Source: JBBQKG01 sp038326655
Lineage (GTDB): Bacteria; Actinomycetota; Thermoleophilia; Solirubrobacterales; JBBDJG01
Assembly: GCA_038326655.1 (NCBI GenBank)
Contig: JBBQKG010000004.1
Location: 62,001 to 126,000 of the forward strand
DNA length: 64,000 nt
Direction of reading: 5' to 3'
Made by a program: the position numbers and the translations under genes
Shown here: piece after piece, positions 48,463 to 55,947 of the stretch
How the letters are laid out: each line of letters opens with the position of its first letter
Position numbering within the stretch: position 1 is the first letter of the stretch
Notes under the pieces: generated by a model
What the model saw: only the letters and a program-made list of their open reading frames with translations
Database searches by the model: none
Told to the model about the DNA's origin: nothing

Positions 48463-48619
48463 GAGGGTCTAGCGAAACTCGGTAGGCCCGCTGGCCATGT
48501 GGCTTTCGGACGGGCGGCAGTTCGTCGGTACCTCCATTCGAATCGGGTCTTACCCCAACGCAAGTTTCGGGTAGCCATGGCGACTTCGCTAGCCGTTTCG
48601 CCGGAGCCTTCCAGCCCTC
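48463..48619. other. gyrA-HNH convergent gap with long-range inverted repeat
   Basis: A 157-base convergent gap without a gene. CTAGCGAA at 48469-48476 and TTCGCTAG at 48585-48592 are exact complements about 110 bases apart, and GAAACT/AGTTTC pairs lie near them, so the region could fold into a long stem. Neither arm has a T-run. Confidence 0.35.
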
Positions 48620-49252
48620 TCAAGCCAGCAGGTACTGCTGCCACGCGGCCGGCACGACCGGCGCGGCGACGCGGATGAAGATCGTGGGCCCGGGCGCCTT
48701 CGGCTTGCGGTGCGTCTGGAAGCCGGCCTCGACCGGAGTGCGGTTGCCCTTGCGCCGGTTGCAGGGCGCGCACGACGTCACGATGTTCTCCCACTCGCTG
48801 GCTCCGCCGCGGCTGCGCGGAATCACGTGGTCGACCGTCAGGTGCGAGGTCGTGCCGCAGTACTGGCACGTCCAGGAGTCACGCGCGAACACGGCCCTGC
48901 GGGTGATCCGCCGCTTGGCGCGATCGCGCGGCACGCGCACGTATGTGACCAGCCTGATCACGACCGGACGCGGGAACGTGACGTTCTCCGCGTGCAGGGA
49001 GCGCTCGCCCTCCTCCAGCAGCTCCGCCTTCTCCTTCAGGATCAGCACGACCGCCCGTCGCACCGAGCAGACGTTCAGGGGCTCGTAGGAGGCGTTCAGG
49101 ACCAGGACCCGACCGCTGTCGCCCCGGCGGTGCGAGCCACGGCCAGCCCTCGTGTGGTCCTGGGCGGGGCGCGCAGGCCCTAACTCAGGCGGGACGTCGG
49201 AGTCCTCGACCAGAGCCGGCGAGGCGGTCCGTGTCGTCGCCGTGGGTTCCAT
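48620..49252 (-). CDS. HNH endonuclease
   Basis: A 210-residue protein. A disordered N-terminus (about 45 residues) is followed by VLVLNASYEPLNVCSVRRAV and the HNH nuclease: zinc pair CQYCG, catalytic DHVIPRSRGGASEWENIV (His-Asn) and second zinc pair CAPCNRRKGNRTP. This is the stand-alone actinobacterial HNH family with the LNASYEPL block, widely conserved near core genes; its physiological role is not established. It is convergent with gyrA. Confidence 0.9.
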   Translation of the reverse strand: MEPTATTRTASPALVEDSDVPPELGPARPAQDHTRAGRGSHRRGDSGRVLVLNASYEPLNVCSVRRAVVLILKEKAELLEEGERSLHAENVTFPRPVVIRLVTYVRVPRDRAKRRITRRAVFARDSWTCQYCGTTSHLTVDHVIPRSRGGASEWENIVTSCAPCNRRKGNRTPVEAGFQTHRKPKAPGPTIFIRVAAPVVPAAWQQYLLA

Positions 49253-49279
49253 CGGATTCCGAAAAGTGTAGCCCGGAAG

Positions 49280-50149
49280 TCAGGCGCGCCTTGCCGCCGG
49301 ATACGAGCCGAGCACACGGAGCGAGCTCGTGATCTCTCCGACCGCGTCGAGGGCCACCCGGACGTCGGTGCTGGACTCGGCGCCCTCGAGGTCCGCGAAG
49401 AAGATGTAGCTGCCGAGCCCCTGCTTGCGCGGGCGCGACTCGATCTTGGTGAGATTGACCCCGCGCTCGGCGAACTCCTGGAGCACCCGGACCAGCGAAC
49501 CGGGCGCATCGGGAAGGCCCCAGAAGACGATCGAGGTCTTGAATGACCCCCGTCGATCTGCGAGCAGATCGACGGGTTTGGAGATGGACGGGGTTGCCTC
49601 AGCTTTCGCAAGCCACACGAAGCGGGTCTCGTTGTCCGGATCGTCCTCGATGCCCTCTAACAGCACCTCGCATCCGTAGATCTCGGCCGACAGTCGCGTC
49701 CCGACCGCGGCCCAGGGCGCGTCCGTGGCTGCCACGATTCTGACCGCGTCGGCGGTGCTGGCGGCGCCGGCAACCTCCGCCGCAGGCAGGCGATCCCGCA
49801 GGAACCGCGCGCACTGTGCGCTTGCCTGCGGATGCGACACGACCCGTGCGATCGCCTCGAGCGCCAGCCGCCGGCGCGCGATCAGCGAGTGCCTCACGGG
49901 GTGGATCAGCTCACCGGCGATCACGACCGCGTCGGTCTCGAACACGAGCGTGTCGAGCGTCGCGCTGACCGATCCCTCGAGAGAGTTCTCGATCGGGACG
50001 AGCGCGCGGTCGACGCGGCCATCCTGCACCGCGATCACGCAGTCGTAGATCGTCGGCATCGGTGCCGGCTCGACCGCGGCCCGGTCGACCGCGGCGAACA
50101 GCGCTTCCTCGCTGAAGGTGCCTTCGGGACCTAGGAAGGCAACTTTCAA
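49280..50149 (-). CDS. pheA: Prephenate dehydratase with a repeat-derived insertion
   Basis: A 289-residue monofunctional enzyme converting prephenate to phenylpyruvate for Phe synthesis. FLGPEGTFSEEALF, PIENSLEGSVSATLD, the SHPQASAQC loop and the catalytic Thr-Arg-Phe in DPDNETRFVWLAK are present, then a C-terminal ACT domain with GSLVRVLQEFAERGVNLTKI and ESRPRK for Phe feedback. Between them, residues about 186-201 (PSISKPVDLLADRRGS) are encoded by palindromic element copy 8. TTG at 50149 overlaps the upstream gene's stop (TTGA). Function is probably intact because the insertion sits in the interdomain linker. Confidence 0.93.
   Translation of the reverse strand: MKVAFLGPEGTFSEEALFAAVDRAAVEPAPMPTIYDCVIAVQDGRVDRALVPIENSLEGSVSATLDTLVFETDAVVIAGELIHPVRHSLIARRRLALEAIARVVSHPQASAQCARFLRDRLPAAEVAGAASTADAVRIVAATDAPWAAVGTRLSAEIYGCEVLLEGIEDDPDNETRFVWLAKAEATPSISKPVDLLADRRGSFKTSIVFWGLPDAPGSLVRVLQEFAERGVNLTKIESRPRKQGLGSYIFFADLEGAESSTDVRVALDAVGEITSSLRVLGSYPAARRA
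49547..49592 (+). repeat. Palindromic dispersed element, copy 8, inside pheA
   Basis: CCCGTCGATCTGCGAGCAG, ATCGACGGG, then TTTGGAGATGGACGGGG. The stem CCCGTCGAT/ATCGACGGG is perfect and the tail matches GGGTTTG...GGACG. It runs opposite to pheA and is translated in frame as the linker between the catalytic and ACT domains. Confidence 0.75.
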
Positions 50150-50667
50150 CGACCCAGCGCCGACGCGATCGCCTCGTTCTCCTCGGGCGAGAGCTCGAAT
50201 TCGGACTGCCCGTCATGCACGCCCTTGACGTACATGCGTGCCTGCTCACGGTGGAGGATCGAGGAAAGCACGACGCCCGTGCCCGAGTCGTCGAGCAGCG
50301 CCATCGAGCTCGACTGGCGACCCGTCATCTCGCCGTAGGCGTCGTAGCGCACGACGGCCGTGCGGCTGATCGTGCGGCCAAGCCGCCGCTCGCCGTCGTC
50401 GAGTCGATCGTTCAGGCGGGTGAAGGTGCTCTCGACCGCCTGGCGGAGCTCGTCGTAGCCGCGCTGGAGCGCATCCGCATGAGCGACGAGGTCGCGCTCG
50501 GCCCGGTCTCCCAGCACGGCGCGCTGGGCGCTCCTGAGCGCCCTCAGGCGGCGCAGCAGCACTAGCACCAGCAGCAACGCGATCACGGCGACCGCCGCCG
50601 CGGCGATCGCGATTACCCCGACGGTCGAGGTCAGGTCGTCCGACAGGGCGGAAGCAATCGTCAGCAC
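50146..50667 (-). CDS. DUF4446 family protein
   Basis: A 173-residue protein: an N-terminal membrane helix (VGVIAIAAAAVAVIALLLVL), a coiled-coil (RRLRALRSAQRAVLGDRAER to VESTFTRLNDRLDD), and a small conserved domain RTAVVRYDAYGEMTGRQSSS with ALLDDSGTGVVLSSI, the DUF4446 signature. GTG at 50667 is used. Function unknown; its stop overlaps the pheA start. Confidence 0.85.
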   Translation of the reverse strand: MLTIASALSDDLTSTVGVIAIAAAAVAVIALLLVLVLLRRLRALRSAQRAVLGDRAERDLVAHADALQRGYDELRQAVESTFTRLNDRLDDGERRLGRTISRTAVVRYDAYGEMTGRQSSSMALLDDSGTGVVLSSILHREQARMYVKGVHDGQSEFELSPEENEAIASALGR

Positions 50668-50696
50668 GGTTCTTGGGCGCTGCGAGCGGGCGAGCC

Positions 50697-51818
50697 TCAG
50701 CCCTGCGTGAACACGACCTGGTAAGTCGCCTTGTTGTTGTCGGTGTTCTTCTCGCCCGGGACGGCCGCGATCGCCACCGTCAGCGTTGTCACGGCGCCCG
50801 TGGGCGGAGTCTTGGTGACCGGGATGCTGACCGTCTCCGACTGTCCTGCGGCGATCCGGGGGATCGTCTGGTCGACGCTGATCTTCGTACCGTCCGTGAT
50901 CGTGAGCGAGGCGCCGACATCGGTCTCCTCGGAGGCGCCACCGTTCTGAACCTTTACGTCGAAAGCGAGCTGACCGGAGACCGGGATGCGGTTCACGCCG
51001 CTCTCGGTGAGCGCTGTGCCCGAAGGCGTCGCTGTGACGCCCCCGAGCGAAGTCCCGTGCAGGCCCGGCGTGGTTGCCTGGCTGGTGTTCCCGCCCAGCT
51101 TCGCGAGCCGCGTCTGTACCGTGTCGGCGTCGAGCCACCCGAGATCCGGCATGAAGCGCACGGCCGGGAACTTCTCGTCGATGTTCCGCTTGTTGAAGGC
51201 AGCGGTCAGCGCGGGGATCGCGCGCTGGAGGTAGATCACGTCGCTCGCGAGGAGCGCCTGCATCTGTCCCGCGATGAGGTCGATCGCGGATCGCTTGCCC
51301 TTGTCGCCGAGCGCGGTCGGAAGCAGGCCGGCGATCTTGGCGATCGCATCGGCGCGGAACTGAAACGCGGTCACGAGCCAGCCGTTGGCGGGATTCAAAT
51401 CGCCCGGGTGGCTCGTGCTCTTGGCACGCTGCACGAGTTGCTCTGCGTCGACGCGCTGCGCGTTGACCTGAGTCTGGACATCGAGCGCGTCGCCGCGGCT
51501 CGGCTTGGAGAGCGTTTCGAAGAACCGCTTGCTCAGGTCCTGCTCGCCCTGCACGAGCGAGCGCACGTCCGATGCGTAGTTGCGGAACGCCGTGTCCTTC
51601 CGGTTGTTCCGGCAGCTGTTGATGCCGACCACGAGCAGGATCACGAGCACCACCGCGGCGACCACCGCGATCGCGCGGCGAACCAAGATCGATTGGGGGT
51701 CGCCGCCTCCAGGGCGGCCCGGGCCACGCGGTCCGTCGCGGCGACGGCCAGTCGCCGCCTGGCTGCCACGTGCGCGCCGTCCCGCGGCCGGTTCCCCGCG
51801 GCCTTCCGGAAAGGACAA
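50697..51818 (-). CDS. Membrane-anchored extracytoplasmic protein with CARDB-like C-terminus
   Basis: A 373-residue protein. A Gly/Arg-rich cytoplasmic N-terminus (about 45 residues) precedes one membrane helix (AIAVVAAVVLVILLVVGINS), then an external helical domain (about 70-230) and a C-terminal beta domain with VSGQLAFDVKVQNGGASEET and GEKNTDNNKATYQVVF, a CARDB/Ig-like adhesion pattern. No enzyme motif is seen. The TTG at 51818 is supported by AGGAGG eight bases upstream. It is divergent from fhaA, so it may share control with the cell-wall cluster. Confidence 0.7.
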   Translation of the reverse strand: MSFPEGRGEPAAGRRARGSQAATGRRRDGPRGPGRPGGGDPQSILVRRAIAVVAAVVLVILLVVGINSCRNNRKDTAFRNYASDVRSLVQGEQDLSKRFFETLSKPSRGDALDVQTQVNAQRVDAEQLVQRAKSTSHPGDLNPANGWLVTAFQFRADAIAKIAGLLPTALGDKGKRSAIDLIAGQMQALLASDVIYLQRAIPALTAAFNKRNIDEKFPAVRFMPDLGWLDADTVQTRLAKLGGNTSQATTPGLHGTSLGGVTATPSGTALTESGVNRIPVSGQLAFDVKVQNGGASEETDVGASLTITDGTKISVDQTIPRIAAGQSETVSIPVTKTPPTGAVTTLTVAIAAVPGEKNTDNNKATYQVVFTQG

Positions 51819-52038
51819 GTAAGGGCCCTCCTGGTCGCTTTTCGCGAATTTCCGGGCCAGAGTATGACGAGCGAGGCGGGCGGTTTCTCCACGGCGAGAG
51901 CTGCGGCAACCCGCGCTGCGCCGCGGAGCGGGCGACGATTGCGTCCCACGCGGATCGCCGGTGGCATGGATTCGAGCCCCGTTCTCGTAGCATTTCGCAT
52001 GCGCCGCCCCTGGCGGCGCGCTCTCGCATGGATTCAAA

Positions 52039-52794
52039 ATGGGCGTCCTGACCAACCTCGAGGCACGGCTCGAGGGCCTCGTAGAAGGCGTGTTCAACCG
52101 CGCCTTCAGGGCCCGCGTGCAGCCGGTCGAGCTCGCCCGCAAGCTCGCCAAGGAGATGGATTCCTACAAGACCGTCTCTGTTTCGCGCACCTATGTCCCG
52201 AACGAGTACATCGTGTTTCTCTCGCGCGAGGACCGGCGCCAGTTCGAGGGCTACGAGGCCGCCCTGCTGGACGAGCTGTCCGCCCACCTGCTCGAGCACG
52301 CGGCTCGCGAGAGCCTGGCTCTCCTGACGCGCCCGAAGGTCACCTTCGAGACCGACCGGCGGCTGCGCATGGGCGAGTTCGGTATCCAGGCGCGCCTCGT
52401 GAAGCCGCCGGCGACCGAGCGGGAAGAGGCCTCTCAGGGAGATCTAGGCGCCACGATGGTCTACTCGGCCGTGCGCCAGGGCGAGCGCACCGAGGCGCCC
52501 GCGGAAGGAACGCCGGCCACGCGAGCCCTGCTGATCAGAGACGGCAAGACGTTCGTGGTCGACCAGCCGACGGCGGTGATCGGGCGCTCCAGCCGTTGCG
52601 ACTTCGTGGTCGACGACCCGAACGTCTCGCGGCGCCATGCGGAGCTCCAGCAGCGGGGCAGCGACTGGTACGTGGTGGACCTGGGGTCCACCAACGGAAT
52701 CGCGGTCAACGGCAAGCAGGTGAGCTCGACCCGGCTGGCGCCCGGTGACGAGATCGCACTGGGGACCGCACGGCTTCGCTTCAACGTCGACTGA
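52039..52794 (+). CDS. fhaA: FhaA-like protein: DUF3662 plus FHA domain
   Basis: A 251-residue cytoplasmic protein. Residues 1-120 are the DUF3662 domain (LEARLEGLVEGVFNRAFRAR, QPVELARKLAKEMDSYKTVS, YVPNEYIVFLS). The C-terminal FHA domain binds phosphothreonine: AVIGRSSRCDFVVDDPNVSR, RHAELQ and DLGSTNGIAVNG. In mycobacteria FhaA is a PknB target that links to MviN and PbpA. The linker is shorter than in M. tuberculosis. First gene of the plus-strand cluster. Confidence 0.9.
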   Translation: MGVLTNLEARLEGLVEGVFNRAFRARVQPVELARKLAKEMDSYKTVSVSRTYVPNEYIVFLSREDRRQFEGYEAALLDELSAHLLEHAARESLALLTRPKVTFETDRRLRMGEFGIQARLVKPPATEREEASQGDLGATMVYSAVRQGERTEAPAEGTPATRALLIRDGKTFVVDQPTAVIGRSSRCDFVVDDPNVSRRHAELQQRGSDWYVVDLGSTNGIAVNGKQVSSTRLAPGDEIALGTARLRFNVD

Positions 52795-52803
52795 GGTCTT
52801 CCG

Positions 52804-53271
52804 ATGGCCGACCCGATCGAAGTGCTCCTGAAGTTCGCCTTCCTCACGGTTCTGTACCTGTTCCTGCTGTGGGTTGCTCGAAGCTCGCTCAAGGATCTGC
52901 GTCGCCCGGCTCCCTACAGCGCGGACCGAGACGTCGATCTCTACGGCTCGGAGGGGCAGGCCGGGTCACTGGTGCCCTCGTCCGCGCGGCTCGTGGTCGA
53001 GCAGGGGGGCGGGCTGCAAGTCGGCCAGGCGTTCATCGTGGGCCCGGGCCTGGTGATCGGGCGTGCCCCGGGAATCGAGATCCAGATCGAGGACGACTTC
53101 GCCTCCGGGCGCCACGCGCGCGTATTCGCCCGCGACAGCGGTGTCTACATCGAGGACATGGACTCGACCAACGGCACCTACCTGAACGGGCGGCGAGTGG
53201 CCGCTCAAGAGCCGTTGCACCCGGACGACAGGATCAGGATCGGCGACACGGAGCTGCGCTATGAGCCGTAG
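52804..53271 (+). CDS. fhaB: FhaB-like membrane-anchored FHA protein
   Basis: A 155-residue protein: one N-terminal membrane helix (LLKFAFLTVLYLFLLWVA), a short linker, and an FHA domain with LVIGRAPGIEIQIEDDFASG-RHARVF and DMDSTNGTYLNGRRV. It docks phosphorylated kinase or partner proteins at the membrane. Its last codons are included in a triplicated 16-base repeat that runs to the pstP start. Confidence 0.9.
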   Translation: MADPIEVLLKFAFLTVLYLFLLWVARSSLKDLRRPAPYSADRDVDLYGSEGQAGSLVPSSARLVVEQGGGLQVGQAFIVGPGLVIGRAPGIEIQIEDDFASGRHARVFARDSGVYIEDMDSTNGTYLNGRRVAAQEPLHPDDRIRIGDTELRYEP

Positions 53272-53326
53272 GCGAATTGTTACTTCTATGAGCCGTAGGC
53301 GAATTATTAGATGAGCCGTAGGCGAA
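53261..53326 (+). repeat. Triplicated 16-mer ATGAGCCGTAGGCGAA at the fhaB end
   Basis: Identical copies start at 53261, 53288 and 53311, with AT-richer spacers (TTGTTACTTCT; TTATTAG). The first supplies the last codons and stop of fhaB, the third ends just before the pstP ATG. Each copy carries ATG-AGC-CGT-TAG-like minimal frames. Slippage duplication of the gene end is likely. Confidence 0.85.
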
Positions 53327-53327
53327 G

Positions 53328-54527
53328 ATGCTGAGGATCGTCGAGGAGGCCGCGCGCACGGACACGGGCCGCCAGCGCCACGCAAACGAGGACTCCTACT
53401 ACGTCCGCTCGCCGATCTACGTCGTGGCCGACGGGATGGGTGGCGCGCGGGCCGGCGAGGTCGCCTCGCGGATCGCCGCCGATGCCTTCGACGAGGAGAT
53501 GGGCGACGGCAATCCCGAGGAGCAGCTCGCCGAGCGCGCGCGTGAGGCGAACCGCCGGATCTTCGAGCTTTCGCGCGAGGACGCGAGCCACAGCGGCATG
53601 GGCACGACGCTCACGGGCGCGCTGCTTTCGAGCGACGAGGTCAGCGTCGTGCACGTCGGCGACAGCCGCGCCTACCTGCTTCGGGACGGGGAGCTGCGCA
53701 AGCTCACGCGCGACCACTCGCTCGTGGAGGAGCTGCGCCGCCGCGGGCAGCTGACCTCGGAGGAGGCGGAGGATCACCCGCAGCGCTCGGTGATCACACG
53801 CGCGCTCGGGCCGGAGCCCGACGTCGAGCCGGACGTGCATACGCACCAGGCTCGTACCGGCGACGTGTTCCTGCTCTGCAGCGACGGCCTCACGAGCATG
53901 GTGCGCGAGGACCGGGTGCGCGAGATCGCAACCGGGGCCGGCTCCTTGAGGGAGATGGTCGACGCGCTCGTCGACGAGGCCAATCGCGCGGGCGGCCGCG
54001 ACAACATCACGGTTGTCGCGTTCCGGGTCGGGGGCGACGAGCCGGCCGCGGTCGCTCCGGACGAGACCGCGATGGACCTTCGCGCGGGCGGCACGCCGTC
54101 CGGCACGCTCGAGGAAGCGACGCCGGCCGAGGGGACGCCCGCGGCCGCCGCCACGCCGCCGAGACGGGGTGCCGAGCCGGCCAGACGCGAGTCCGCACGG
54201 GAACCCCGCAGACCTCGCCGGACCGGCCGCAGGCTCGTGATCGGACTGCTCACCGTCGCGATTCTTCTCGGTGCGGTGTTCGGTGCGATCGCAGGCCTGC
54301 ATCGCGTGTACTTCGTCGGCACCGACCGTGGGCTGGTGACGCTCTACCGGGGACTTCCGTACGAGCTTCCGCTCGGCATCGACCTGTACGAGAAGCAATA
54401 CGTCAGCTCGGTGCCGGTCGACGCGCTCAGCACCACCGAGCGGCGCCGCCTGCTCGACCATCAGCTGCGCTCCAAGAACGATGCGGCGAACCTGGTCCGA
54501 GGGCTCGAGCGGGGTAAGGGCCTGTGA
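53328..54527 (+). CDS. pstP: PP2C-family Ser/Thr phosphatase PstP
   Basis: A 399-residue phosphatase reversing PknB-type phosphorylation. Catalytic domain 1-240: TDTGRQRHANEDSYYV, VVADGMGGARAGEVAS, GMGTTLTGALL, VVHVGDSRAYLLRDGELRKL, LLCSDGLTSMV and GGRDNITVV supply the metal-binding Asp residues. A Pro/Glu/Arg-rich linker leads to one membrane helix (about 303-325) and a short external domain. The architecture equals mycobacterial PstP. Start ATG at 53328 just after the repeat. Confidence 0.93.
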   Translation: MLRIVEEAARTDTGRQRHANEDSYYVRSPIYVVADGMGGARAGEVASRIAADAFDEEMGDGNPEEQLAERAREANRRIFELSREDASHSGMGTTLTGALLSSDEVSVVHVGDSRAYLLRDGELRKLTRDHSLVEELRRRGQLTSEEAEDHPQRSVITRALGPEPDVEPDVHTHQARTGDVFLLCSDGLTSMVREDRVREIATGAGSLREMVDALVDEANRAGGRDNITVVAFRVGGDEPAAVAPDETAMDLRAGGTPSGTLEEATPAEGTPAAAATPPRRGAEPARRESAREPRRPRRTGRRLVIGLLTVAILLGAVFGAIAGLHRVYFVGTDRGLVTLYRGLPYELPLGIDLYEKQYVSSVPVDALSTTERRRLLDHQLRSKNDAANLVRGLERGKGL

Positions 54528-54539
54528 CCGCCAGAACAA

Positions 54540-54590
54540 CAGCGGGGCGACTGCAAGCAGGCGCCCGGGTCGCGGGCGGGACGATCGCCG
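54540..54590 (+). repeat. Palindromic dispersed element, copy 9 (degenerate)
   Basis: GCGGGGCGACTGCAAGCAGG, CGCCCGG, then GTCGCGGGCGGGACGATCG. Core and tail match, and GGGCG/CGCCC forms the partial stem. It fills the pstP-rodA gap. Confidence 0.65.
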
Positions 54591-54606
54591 TGAAAGATGG
54601 TCGTCG

Positions 54607-55947
54607 ATGACTGCTCGCAACCGTGAGTTGCTTGGGCTGTTTCCCGTCGCGGTGTTGATCACGGCCGGGTTCACGGCCGTGTTCATGGCACGCTCCAGCC
54701 AGCTTGGCTCGGCCAGCCTCACCTACGGGGCGCTCTTCCTTGCGCTCTGCCTCGGCGTGCACCTCTTCATCCGGGCCAAGCTGCCCGACGCGGATCCGTA
54801 CCTCTTTCCGCTCGTTGCGCTGCTCGCGGCCTTCGGCCTGGTGATGATCTACCGGATCGACGACACGCTCGCGCGGCAGCAGGCCGGATGGTTCGTCGCG
54901 GGGATCGTGTTGTTCGCGGCCACGGTGCTGCTGTTGCGTGACGTGCGCGCCCTCGAGCGCTACCGGTACGTGATCGCGGCGGCCGGTATCGGGCTCCTGA
55001 TGTTGCCCCGGCTGCCTGGTATCGGCGCCCAGGTGAACGGCGCGTATCTCGGCGTCAATGCCGGGCCGATCACCTTCCAGCCGACGGAGTTCGCAAAGCT
55101 CTGCATCGTCATCTTCCTCGCGAGCTACCTCGTCGAGCGCGGGGAGATGCTGGTGCTCGGCGCCCGTCGCGTGCTCGGCGTGACGATCCCGCCGCTCAAG
55201 CACTTCGGCCCGCTGCTGGTGGTGTGGGGCGCGGCGATGTTCATGCTGGTCTTCATCCGGGACCTGGGCAGCTCGCTGATGTTCTTCGGCGCCTTTCTGG
55301 CGCTGCTGTACGTCGCCACCGGCAGGCTCTCGTTCGTCGTCGTGGGGCTCGTGATGTTCATCCTCGGCTCGTGGTTCTTCGCCCATACGGTGGCGCACGT
55401 CCAGGAGCGGGTCGATATCTGGCTCGACCCATGGAACGATCCGCAGCGGTCCGGGTTCCAGATCGTCCAGTCGCTGTTCGCGCAGGCCGACGGCGGACTT
55501 TTCGGCAAGGGGCTCGGCCAGGCGCTGCTGGACCTGCCCGGCGGCGCGCAGATCCCGCCCGCGCCCGACACCGACCTGATCTATGCCGTGATCACCGACG
55601 AGCTCGGCCTCTTCGGCGCGGCCGGAATCGTGCTCACGTACCTGCTGTTCGCCGAGCGGGGGTTCCGGGTCGCGGTGATGGCCGAGGACGGATTCCTGAA
55701 GCTGCTCGCGGCCGGGCTGACCGCTGTCTTTGCGCTTCAGGCGTTCGTGATCGTCGGCGGCGTCACGCGTGTGATCCCGCTCACCGGGGTGACGCTGCCG
55801 TTCGTCAGCTACGGCGGCAGCTCGATCGTCGCGAACTTCGTGCTCCTGGCACTCCTTTTGATGGTCTCGCAGGAGGCTCGCGCGCCGCGCGCGGCGCTCC
55901 GTAGCCCCGTCGTCATGAGAGGCATGTCTGAAAGCGGGCCCAGGTGA
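54607..55947 (+). CDS. rodA: SEDS peptidoglycan glycosyltransferase (FtsW/RodA family)
   Basis: A 446-residue polytopic protein polymerising lipid II. About ten helices; signature regions FQPTEFAKLCIVIFLASYLV, MLVFIRDLGSSLMFFGAFLA, LFGKGLGQAL and the end segment GVTLPFVSYGGSSIVANF. The catalytic Asp fits the PAPDTDLIYAVITDELG loop. Position before the cognate transpeptidase (pbpA) favours the RodA role in elongation. ATG at 54607. Confidence 0.93.
   Translation: MTARNRELLGLFPVAVLITAGFTAVFMARSSQLGSASLTYGALFLALCLGVHLFIRAKLPDADPYLFPLVALLAAFGLVMIYRIDDTLARQQAGWFVAGIVLFAATVLLLRDVRALERYRYVIAAAGIGLLMLPRLPGIGAQVNGAYLGVNAGPITFQPTEFAKLCIVIFLASYLVERGEMLVLGARRVLGVTIPPLKHFGPLLVVWGAAMFMLVFIRDLGSSLMFFGAFLALLYVATGRLSFVVVGLVMFILGSWFFAHTVAHVQERVDIWLDPWNDPQRSGFQIVQSLFAQADGGLFGKGLGQALLDLPGGAQIPPAPDTDLIYAVITDELGLFGAAGIVLTYLLFAERGFRVAVMAEDGFLKLLAAGLTAVFALQAFVIVGGVTRVIPLTGVTLPFVSYGGSSIVANFVLLALLLMVSQEARAPRAALRSPVVMRGMSESGPR

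Noticed and set aside
48620..49252. HNH gene as a homing endonuclease or part of a defence system
   Set aside because: It is the common stand-alone actinobacterial HNH type with no intein, intron or restriction/modification partner next to it.
50146..52299. One 717-codon minus-strand frame spanning 50146-52299
   Set aside because: Only its last 173 codons (DUF4446) are meaningful; the middle overlaps the better supported gene at 50697-51818 in another frame.
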